This document shows, in pieces, positions 1 to 4,392 of a stretch of 6,506 nucleotides of DNA; position 1 is the first letter of the stretch, and each line of letters begins with the position of its first letter. Both the position numbers and the translations under genes were made by a program. The stretch spans positions 1 through 6,506 of the forward strand of contig CAJZFF010000102.1 of the NCBI GenBank assembly GCA_915069725.1. The letters run 5' to 3'. The DNA is from an uncultured Actinomyces sp. Lineage in GTDB: Bacteria > Actinomycetota > Actinomycetes > Actinomycetales > Actinomycetaceae. Under the pieces are notes generated by a model. It was given only the letters and a program-made list of their open reading frames with translations. It did not search any database and was not told where the DNA came from.

Positions 1-84
1 GGCCGCAGCGGCGGCTCCCGTAGACGTGGAGGCCGCGGTCGCGGAGCCAAGGGAGGTCAGGGCAGTCAGGGCACTCCCGCCTGA
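1..84 (+). CDS. C-terminal tail of an upstream gene, Arg/Gly-rich (possible DEAD-box RNA helicase), partial
   Basis: Frame 1 is open from the first base to a TGA at 82-84 and encodes 27 residues. They are almost entirely Gly, Arg, Ser, Lys and Gln, with RRRGGRGRG in the middle and a short GSQGTPA end. Basic RGG-type tails like this are typical of the C-termini of actinobacterial DEAD-box RNA helicases, where they bind RNA non-specifically. Some ribonucleases and other RNA-binding proteins carry similar tails. No catalytic motif lies inside the window, so the helicase label rests only on tail composition. That this is a real gene end is more secure than its identity. The next gene starts 187 bp downstream on the same strand, so the two need not share a transcript. 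Confidence 0.5.
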   Translation, partial: GRSGGSRRRGGRGRGAKGGQGSQGTPA

Positions 85-270
85 GGTACCGCGTGCGGCG
101 GCATTCGCAGTGAGGTCCTGGGCGTTGATGACGTCGCGTCACGAGTTGCGCGCCCCATGGCTGTGTCGGTGGGCAGTGTCATCGGTGAGACGGTTCAGCC
201 CCAGCTCCGGCCGAGCGGAACCGGGATGCCGGTGCTACCGTCGAGTGGCTGACGGCGATCGGGAAGGTGG

Positions 271-1173
271 GTGGACAGCGTGGCGGCGCACCTCTCGCGG
301 CGAGCCCTGAGCGGCGCGATGGCGGGCCTCATCCTGGCCGGCTGCGCTTCTCGGGGGCCGCAGCGAGCGGCAACGCACTCGACTCCGCCGCCGTACCTGC
401 GCTCGCGCGGGGCCGGTGCTGCGCCGAGCCTGCGGCCGACGTCGGGCGACCTGTCGGTTCCCGCTGCGTTCTCCTACACCGATGACGAGGACGAGACCTC
501 CGACTGCATCTTCTACGCGACGACGGGAGCGCCGGTCGGACTGGTCGTCTACCTCGACGGTGATGGGCAGTCCTTCCACAGTCAGGGGAACCAGGACCAG
601 GACGAGAGGTCCCGCGGCGGCCTGGCCGGCGCCGGGGGAGTCGTCGAGGCGGCGAGCGCTCGCGGGTACGACGTGGTCTCGGTGCGCGCTCCCGGAGACG
701 ACGGGACCTGGTGGCTGGAGGATCAGGACGGCAAGATTCACTACTTGGAGCAGGCACTCGACTACGTGGTCGCCGAGTGCGGCGCCACCACGGATCGTGT
801 CTGGCTCGTGGGCTACTCCGGCGGCTCGGAGTTCATCAGCCAGTGGTTCTTCCCGGACTACGCCGAGCGCATGGCGGGCGGGGGCTTCCTGCTCTTCGGG
901 GGCGGCGACGCGCCCGTGGAGCAGGCGGCCTTCTCCTCAGGCGCCAAGGAACGGCTCTGGCTGAACTGGGTGACCGGGACACGCGATGTGCCCGCTAACA
1001 GCCTCGACGGATTCGATGGCAGCGGGCACGCCCGCAACAGCCTGGCCTACTACCGCTCGGCGGGCTTCGGCCATATCTGGAGCGAATGGCCCGACGACGA
1101 CCACGGCAGCATTACCGAGAAGTTCGGCAGCTACGTCGGGCGCGTGCTCGACGCCGCCGCAAGCGGAAAATGA
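271..1173 (+). CDS. Secreted lipoprotein, alpha/beta-hydrolase fold (esterase-like)
   Basis: Predicted 300-residue membrane-anchored hydrolase. Residues 1-25 form a lipoprotein signal peptide: basic n-region with RR at 10-11, hydrophobic stretch to ILAG, and lipobox LAGC with Cys25 as the lipidated residue. Residues 26-65 are a Pro/Arg/Ser-rich linker. The fold shows VVYLDGDG (92-99) for the first strand and oxyanion loop, GYSGG (181-185) with Ser183 as nucleophile, Asp239 in TGTRD as likely acid, and His278 in DDDHGS as likely base. Length and motif order fit small esterases or polyhydroxybutyrate-depolymerase-like enzymes; the substrate cannot be read from the sequence. The start is uncertain: GTG at 271 gives the coordinates used, but GTG at 280 sits at a better distance (about 9 nt) from the purine-rich GGGAAGGTGG at 261-270. 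ATG at 319 would leave almost no n-region. No clear promoter is seen in 85-270. Confidence 0.85.
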   Translation: MDSVAAHLSRRALSGAMAGLILAGCASRGPQRAATHSTPPPYLRSRGAGAAPSLRPTSGDLSVPAAFSYTDDEDETSDCIFYATTGAPVGLVVYLDGDGQSFHSQGNQDQDERSRGGLAGAGGVVEAASARGYDVVSVRAPGDDGTWWLEDQDGKIHYLEQALDYVVAECGATTDRVWLVGYSGGSEFISQWFFPDYAERMAGGGFLLFGGGDAPVEQAAFSSGAKERLWLNWVTGTRDVPANSLDGFDGSGHARNSLAYYRSAGFGHIWSEWPDDDHGSITEKFGSYVGRVLDAAASGK

Positions 1174-1464
1174 CCAAGCTGCCGCGGAGGCTGGATGGTG
1201 AGTCTCCGGAGCAGTCCGCGATCCGTAAGGTGCGGTCCTCAGCCCCTGGTATGTCCGGTGGCTGAGTGAGCTGTGCTCGCATCCGGCCATCTGGGCTGGC
1301 GCCGATCGAGCCCGGCTCGACACGAGCGTTCTCTCCCGTTCCCGCTGGGCGGGGCGTCCGCCTCGTCTGGATTGGTGCCATCTGAGGTGCCGAGCCCCCT
1401 GGTGGCATTCTTGATGCGCTTTGTCGAGGTGCAGATGTGACAGAGCAGCGCCAACCATCATGGT
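1174..1464. other. Gene-free stretch between convergent genes
   Basis: This stretch lies between the hydrolase stop and the terminal hairpin of the minus-strand wHTH gene. Open frames cross it on the minus strand, but their composition (scattered Arg, Ser, Pro, no recognisable motif, no ribosome binding site) does not look coding. The only structure I see is a 7-bp inverted repeat at 1238-1266, described separately. Confidence 0.5.
1238..1266. terminator. Weak hairpin after the hydrolase gene
   Basis: CTCAGCC (1238-1244) pairs with GGCTGAG (1260-1266) around a 15-nt loop. It lies 65 bp after the hydrolase stop codon. There is no U-run, so it could be a GC-rich actinobacterial-type terminator or chance. 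Confidence 0.25.
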
Positions 1465-1498
1465 GGGGAGTCACCCGGGTACAACCGGGTGACTCCCC
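1465..1498. terminator. Perfect 14-bp hairpin between convergent genes
   Basis: GGGGAGTCACCCGG (1465-1478) is followed by a 6-nt loop and its exact reverse complement (1485-1498). On the minus strand it begins 15 nt after the stop codon of the wHTH gene, the usual position for an intrinsic terminator. It also closes the rightward hydrolase gene, so it may act in both directions. No U-tract follows on either strand, which is common for hairpin terminators in high-GC actinobacteria. Confidence 0.65.
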
Positions 1499-1513
1499 AG
1501 GCAAGCAATCGGT

Positions 1514-2017
1514 TCAGCTGAACCAGTTATTCAGAGTGTCCGCAAGGGTGATGACGGTCAAGGCCAGGTGGACGGCGTAGTTGATTACGTCTCCCACCTT
1601 CCGGACCGTTACCTTGCGCTTGTGGGCTTCGATATGGTGGTCCACCGGCTTGGACGCGGACTCGCGTGGCCTGTGGGGCCCAGTCGGATGGGAAGGCCGT
1701 GAGCAGTCCTTGAGGGCGCCCCTGGTGGGCCTCGTACCTACATGAAGCTGATAAACGTCCGTCATCCGAAGCATATCGGTCGACTCATCGATCGCCCACT
1801 GGCACTCATGCGTCAGCAGGCCCAGTCTCTCCAAGCGCCTCAGGCAACGACGCAACGTCGATGGCGATGTCCCCACCATGTGGGCAAGTCGATCCTGTGA
1901 TGGCCACACACGGTTTCGATCATCCGCATGCTCCGCTAAGACCAGAAGCAGCAGCCTCTCCAGCGGCTTCAGGCCTCTTGCCTCGTGCACAGCCCAATGT
2001 GCTGCTTTAAGGCTCAT
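1514..2017 (-). CDS. Winged-helix DNA-binding protein, HTH_36 / replication-initiator N-domain type
   Basis: A 167-residue protein. Residues 1-70 resemble the helix-turn-helix domain found at the N-terminus of many plasmid and phage replication proteins: MSLKAAHWAV, then a hydrophobic helix with LLLLVLAEHADDRNRVWPS (a WPS turn typical of this family), then DRLAHMVGTSPSTLRRCLRRLERLGLL as the helix-turn-helix with its recognition helix at about 51-64. Residues 95-140 are a Pro/Arg/Ser-rich linker. The end (140-167) is hydrophobic (DVINYAVHLALTVITLADT) and could be a membrane-associated or packing helix. The ATG is well supported by GGAGGGAG (minus-strand bases 2032-2025), 7 nt upstream. A strong hairpin follows the stop. 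Full replication initiators are longer, so this is either a stand-alone regulator or a truncated initiator. I infer a mobile-element origin from the family and from the eroded DNA beside it. Confidence 0.75.
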   Translation of the reverse strand: MSLKAAHWAVHEARGLKPLERLLLLVLAEHADDRNRVWPSQDRLAHMVGTSPSTLRRCLRRLERLGLLTHECQWAIDESTDMLRMTDVYQLHVGTRPTRGALKDCSRPSHPTGPHRPRESASKPVDHHIEAHKRKVTVRKVGDVINYAVHLALTVITLADTLNNWFS

Positions 2018-2064
2018 ACCAGTTCTCCCTCCATCAACGCCGGCACGACGCCAGCAGACTTGCT

Positions 2065-2091
2065 CTCACCTAGTGCGACGACTGGGGTGAG
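2065..2091. promoter_or_regulatory. Inverted repeat upstream of the wHTH gene
   Basis: CTCACC (2065-2070) and GGTGAG (2086-2091) form a dyad around a 15-nt spacer, about 50 bp upstream of the minus-strand start codon at 2017. This is a reasonable place for an operator of the winged-helix protein, but six-base arms alone are weak evidence and no -10/-35 pair is obvious beside it. Confidence 0.2.
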
Positions 2092-2137
2092 CACGTTGCG
2101 ACCCCTTGGCCCAGAAGCAGCACCTCACTGCTCCCAC

Positions 2138-2302
2138 CTACATCTGTGCCGAGGTGCGCCACACCCTGTCCGAACTGACGAGCTCAACATCGAACTCGTG
2201 CTCGTCACTCAAGAAGCCAGCCTCCAGTGGTCCATCAGGGCCCTGCCTCAGAGGGCTGCGCCAACATGCACTCCAGGCTTCGGGCTGGAAACGCGTCTTC
2301 TC
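2138..2302 (-). pseudogene. Possible eroded coding remnant without a start
   Basis: Between in-frame TAG codons the minus strand carries 54 sense codons with mostly G/C third positions. The translation looks protein-like: residues such as FLSDEHEFDVELVSSDRVW alternate acidic, hydrophobic and aromatic positions. It has no ATG or GTG at a sensible place and no ribosome binding site, so it is not an intact gene. I do not recognise the family. It may be what is left of a gene of an older inserted element; chance is a real alternative. Confidence 0.2.
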
Positions 2303-2430
2303 CTACTTGTGGTGGGAGGGAGTGGGTGTCAGTTGCCTGTGTCCCCGGGCGTAAAGAAGGCCCCGGTCCCTGGTGGGGCCGAGGCCGATGCGGGGCCCCT
2401 GTGGGGCTCGGACCCACGACCGTCGGAGTA
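2227..2430 (+). pseudogene. Decayed 3' end of an XRE-type regulator gene, ending in a tRNA-Lys fragment
   Basis: The translation of this strand keeps recognisable pieces of the C-terminus of the intact XRE regulator at 4393-4788. SRLRAGN here matches SRLRGKV there, REWVSVACVPG matches EGWVPAPYVPG and, after a frameshift, APVGLGPTTVGV matches PPVGLEPTTFGL. The centre of the helix-turn-helix is missing and the frames no longer join, so it is dead. The last 90 bases are also visible as a DNA repeat of 4669-4758. The simplest reading is that a relative of the right-hand element once sat here, with its regulator gene reading into the tRNA boundary in the same way. The nucleotide match in 2341-2430 is solid; the extension left of about 2317 is tentative. 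Confidence 0.45.
2341..2430. repeat. Left copy of tRNA-Lys boundary repeat (attachment-site-like)
   Basis: This 90-bp block matches 4669-4758, which spans the 3' half of the tRNA-Lys gene and the DNA just beyond its 3' end. The best core is a 20-bp identical run, GGCCCCGGTCCCTGGTGGGG at 2359-2378 and 4686-4705. The match continues through CGAGGCCG, GCGGGG, CCCCTGTGGGGCTCG, ACCCACGACC and TCGGA. Differences are a few substitutions and small indels, including loss of three bases at the tRNA acceptor end and a change in the T-loop (TTC to TCC on the tRNA strand). The match stops around the anticodon loop, so this is a fragment and cannot encode a tRNA. It looks like the far attachment site of an integrated element, somewhat aged. 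Confidence 0.7.
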
Positions 2431-2772
2431 GTAGGGCAGTGCCGGACCGCAGCCCGCAGCAGTGCCCCTGTCCTAGAAACCGCCCAGAGGGCTGAGGAAC
2501 CGAGTAGCCAGTACCACCACGGCTCCGGCTCCAGCACGCGCCAGAAGGAGTCAGACGGGAACGCCCTCACGACCATCCCGAATCTCATGGCAGGAATTCC
2601 TGTCGTAGGTCACGGAAATAATTGGGGTGGATGGGAGGGCGCAGGCACGTATTCCCATTTGGGTCAGGCTACGTACGACCGTCAGCCGGCCATCGGGGTG
2701 AGCAGAGCTCATCTGTCGCCCCTGTCGGAGTAACGGCGGAAGGCCCCCGTGCTCCAAGAAAGGAGAGCCACC
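2431..2772. other. Gene-free stretch upstream of the zinc-finger gene
   Basis: No convincing gene is seen on either strand. The minus strand has an open, Trp-rich frame around 2450-2560, but without a supported start or a family I recognise. A 12-bp perfect palindrome lies at 2591-2602, followed by the most A/T-rich patch of the stretch (GGAAATAATTGG around 2614-2625). That patch could hold the promoter of the gene starting at 2773, although I cannot pick a -35/-10 pair with good spacing. Confidence 0.4.
2591..2602. promoter_or_regulatory. 12-bp perfect palindrome CAGGAATTCCTG
   Basis: An uninterrupted palindrome next to an A/T-rich patch, about 170 bp upstream of the 2773 start codon. It could be an operator for that gene. 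The symmetry does not extend beyond 12 bp. Confidence 0.25.
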
Positions 2773-3615
2773 ATGCGCTACGCACTCAGTCGAGGGCAAC
2801 TGCTCAGCATCAGCCGGTACGCGGACCTTCCCAACCCGCCCCAGGACCTGACCTGCCCCGGCCAGGACTCCCAAGGCAGACCCTGCCGGGCTCCCGCCGG
2901 CCCCAGGGCGCTGACCTCCAAGCACGTGCGCCCCCACTTCTGGTCCAGGAAGCACATCACTGGCTGCGACGAAGGAGACGCCGCCGAGCGTGCCGTCAAA
3001 GGCCACCGCGACGGCTCCACCACCACCCGCACCCGCCACGAGGGACCCACGCTGCTTCTCATCGCCACCGGGCCAGGAACCAGCACGGGCACGGCGACGC
3101 CCACCAGCCGTACCCAGGCCGCCGGCCGCCCCATGGCCACCGCCCAACCCGGCCCTGCCCGCAGACGAAACGCCCCCACACAATCCACCACAACGCTAGC
3201 CTCCCTGCTCACCCGGGCCCTGGACGGCCGCCTCGACCCCCACGCTCTCATCGCGCTTCCCGGCCAGCGCCCCGGCTCCGTCAACCAGCTCGTAAGACCC
3301 GCCAACACCCTCACGCCCGCCTACAAGGGCCTGCGCGCATGCTTCTACGGCAAGGTCACCAACTACGCCGAGAACGCTCCCACCAAGAGCATCTTCCTGC
3401 ACCTGGTGAACCAGCCCGGCACCAGACCCAAGGACACCGCCGCCATCATGATCCGCAACGACCAGGCCAGCAGCGTCCAGGACAACCTCGACGCCAGCAT
3501 CGGTGACCTCGCCGGTCACCATGTCATCGTCATTGGCACCCTGCGTGTCTCCCAGAAAACTGGCAGCCTCTACATCGCCCTGGCCGACACCAACCACATC
3601 GCCTACCAGACCTGA
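2773..3615 (+). CDS. Element-borne protein with zinc-finger-like N-terminus and possible OB-fold C-terminus
   Basis: A 280-residue protein that I cannot assign to a named family. The ATG at 2773 is preceded by AAGAAAGGAG ending 7 nt upstream, so it is preferred over the in-frame GTG at 2749. Residues 28-65 carry a metal-ligand-like array: Cys28, Cys38, His51, His55, His61 and Cys65, with a KHVRPHFWS core. This resembles the Cys/His region of CoiA-like proteins (CxxC...HF), though the spacing differs. Residues 80-180 are Thr/Pro/Arg-rich and probably disordered. Residues 186-280 look like alternating strands: FYGKVTNYAEN, IFLHLVN, AIMIRN, then HHVIVIGTLRVSQKTG and SLYIALADTN. That pattern suggests an OB-fold nucleic-acid-binding domain. 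Nucleic-acid handling is inference. It converges on the minus-strand chain, with only 5 bp between the stop codons and no hairpin. Third positions are strongly G/C, so the gene is not eroded. Confidence 0.75.
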   Translation: MRYALSRGQLLSISRYADLPNPPQDLTCPGQDSQGRPCRAPAGPRALTSKHVRPHFWSRKHITGCDEGDAAERAVKGHRDGSTTTRTRHEGPTLLLIATGPGTSTGTATPTSRTQAAGRPMATAQPGPARRRNAPTQSTTTLASLLTRALDGRLDPHALIALPGQRPGSVNQLVRPANTLTPAYKGLRACFYGKVTNYAENAPTKSIFLHLVNQPGTRPKDTAAIMIRNDQASSVQDNLDASIGDLAGHHVIVIGTLRVSQKTGSLYIALADTNHIAYQT

Positions 3616-3620
3616 CCAAC

Positions 3621-3790
3621 TCACGGCACGCTCCTGACCAGGTCAGCCACCGCGGCGTCGTCCAGCCCCTCGACCCAGGGCTCCCACCCCAGGCGCGCCT
3701 CCACCGGCCCGTCGGGGCTCGGCACCAGCACCCTGACCTGCCGCCCCGACGGCGCCAGGACAACCAGCTCACACGAGCCTCCTCAGGCAT
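3621..3790 (-). pseudogene. Small gene broken by a single-base change
   Basis: From 3621 back to about 3770 the minus strand encodes a clean protein end: VVLAPSGRQVRVLVPSP, then ARLGWEPWVEGLDDAAVADL and a stop at 3621-3623. The frame has no usable start and runs back into TGA at 3783-3785. The ATG at 3788-3790 reads MPEEARV and then drifts into a nonsense frame. Restoring one G (GTGAG to GTGGAG, around 3770-3772) would give a continuous 56-residue protein beginning MPEEARVELVVLAPSG, with its ATG overlapping the upstream stop as ATGCCTGA. The competing model is one gene of about 106 codons (3941-3621) with an internal TGA at codon 53, because the upstream frame is the same as this one. Both need one mutation or one sequencing error. 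Function unknown. Confidence 0.45.
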
Positions 3791-3941
3791 CAACCACCAC
3801 CGGCAGCCCCGTCAGGTCAGCGCCCACCGTCCGAGCCAGGCCGGCAGCCCGCTCGCACACCTCACGGCAGGCCTCCACCCGCCCCAGGTGACGTCCCCAC
3901 GCCTCACCCAGCTCCGCACCGAGGGCATCCGCGGTGGACAC
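3783..3941 (-). CDS. Small helical protein, 52 residues, unknown function
   Basis: A GTG start at 3939-3941 leads to MSTADALGAELGEAWGRHLG and on through REVCERAAGLARTVGADLTG to VVVDA and a TGA at 3783-3785. The heptad-like spacing of Leu, Ala and Val with charged positions suggests one or two amphipathic helices followed by a short strand. G/C third-position use is high and regular in this frame, and much more protein-like than in the overlapping frame of the 3812-4114 reading frame. No strong ribosome binding site precedes the GTG, so translation may be coupled to the upstream gene; an in-frame TGA lies two codons before the start. If the TGA at 3783 is a mutation of a sense codon, this is the N-terminal half of a longer protein. 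I do not recognise the family. Confidence 0.45.
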   Translation of the reverse strand: MSTADALGAELGEAWGRHLGRVEACREVCERAAGLARTVGADLTGLPVVVDA

Positions 3942-4114
3942 GACTCAGACCCGACCCGCCACACCGGGCGCACCACACCAGACTCCACCATACAAACCAG
4001 CAGACGTGCCAAGCACCGCCTGCCACCAGCACCCGTCCCCGGGTACCGCACCACCGGGCGCTGCGCCCCCAACGACAACCACTCAGACACTGGGACCGCG
4101 TCGACAGCCGTCAT
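3812..4114 (-). CDS. Small hypothetical protein coupled to the excisionase-like gene
   Basis: The ATG (4114-4112) shares one base with the stop of the excisionase-like gene (TGATG), a classic translational-coupling junction and the main reason to believe this start. The first 57 residues look genuine: MTAVDAVPVSEWLSLGAQ, a Gly-rich turn, a helix RRCLARLLVCMVESG, then the strand VVRPVWRVG. After that the frame turns into Arg/Trp/Ser-rich sequence that overlaps, for 130 bp, the better-looking frame of the 3783-3941 gene. The true product may end near 3945: a TGA sits there in the other frame and would be reached by a one-base shift, so a frameshift or decay is possible. No family recognised. 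Confidence 0.35.
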   Translation of the reverse strand: MTAVDAVPVSEWLSLGAQRPVVRYPGTGAGGRRCLARLLVCMVESGVVRPVWRVGSESCPPRMPSVRSWVRRGDVTWGGWRPAVRCASGLPAWLGRWALT

Positions 4115-4341
4115 CACAACAACGCCCCCTGACCAGGAAGCTCCACACCCACAATGCCGGGCACCGACGACACCGAAGGTGCCGACGGATTTAAGAGGGC
4201 CTCGATGGTGCTTTGTCGAAACTTCACTCGGCCCGACGGCAGTCGAACCATGTCGATCAACCCTTCACGTCCCCAGCGCCAAAGCTGCTGCCGGGTGATG
4301 CCAGCGTCGGGCCGGCGCTCCACAACCTGCCGCGCAGACAT
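4114..4341 (-). CDS. Excisionase-like winged-helix protein (HTH_17 / MerR-like)
   Basis: A 75-residue protein. Residues 2-50 match the pattern of small excisionase-type winged helices: SARQVVERRPDAGITRQQLW (helix-turn-helix), then RWGREGLIDMVRLPSGR as the wing approach and hairpin, then VKFRQSTIEALL as the closing segment. In this family such proteins bind and bend DNA at attachment sites or act as transcriptional switches. Residues 51-75 are a Ser/Val/Pro tail. The start at ATG 4341 puts the domain at the N-terminus as usual; the longer open frame up to 4533 lies antisense to the XRE gene and is not used. No good Shine-Dalgarno is visible upstream. The gene heads a chain of overlapping minus-strand genes and faces the XRE regulator across 51 bp, an arrangement typical of phage-like decision switches. 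Confidence 0.7.
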   Translation of the reverse strand: MSARQVVERRPDAGITRQQLWRWGREGLIDMVRLPSGRVKFRQSTIEALLNPSAPSVSSVPGIVGVELPGQGALL

Positions 4342-4353
4342 CAGCGGATCGCT

Positions 4354-4373
4354 ACGTTTGAAGTCTGACGTTT
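4354..4373. promoter_or_regulatory. Direct repeats and dyad over the XRE promoter (operator candidate)
   Basis: ACGTTT occurs at 4354-4359 and 4368-4373, 14 bp start to start. TGAA (4359-4362) and TTCA (4372-4375) form a dyad with a 9-bp gap. They overlap the -35 box and spacer of the XRE promoter in the intergenic region shared with the excisionase-like gene, so a protein bound here could control both directions. Confidence 0.35.
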
Positions 4374-4386
4374 CATTCGTTATGCT
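4358..4386 (+). promoter_or_regulatory. Sigma-70-type promoter of the XRE gene, predicted leaderless
   Basis: TTGAAG (4358-4363) and TATGCT (4381-4386) are separated by exactly 17 bp. The start codon ATG begins 6 nt after the -10 box, so transcription should start at or next to the A of the ATG. No Shine-Dalgarno precedes the ATG. A leaderless mRNA is common in actinobacteria and is known for phage repressors such as lambda cI transcribed from PRM. Confidence 0.65.
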
Positions 4387-4392
4387 AGTTGT

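Noticed and set aside
129..141. TGACG-TCG-CGTCA dyad upstream of the hydrolase gene.
   Set aside because: Five-base arms that do not extend, with no promoter element beside them; expected by chance at this base composition.
26..310. 94-codon plus-strand frame over the start of the window.
   Set aside because: It overlaps both the Arg/Gly-rich gene end and the lipoprotein start, lacks a ribosome binding site and is Arg/Ala-rich without pattern.
2341..2430. A second tRNA gene at the left repeat.
   Set aside because: Only the T-arm side and part of the anticodon arm are present, with a changed T-loop and missing acceptor bases, so it cannot fold into a tRNA.
2551..3314. Minus-strand open frames of 210 and 178 codons opposite the zinc-finger gene.
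   Set aside because: Gly/Ala/Val-rich shadow translations. The plus-strand gene has a strong ribosome binding site and consistent G/C third positions.
3783..3785. In-frame TGA read as selenocysteine.
   Set aside because: No selenocysteine insertion hairpin typical of bacteria is evident just downstream, and a one-base mutation or frameshift explains the junction more simply.
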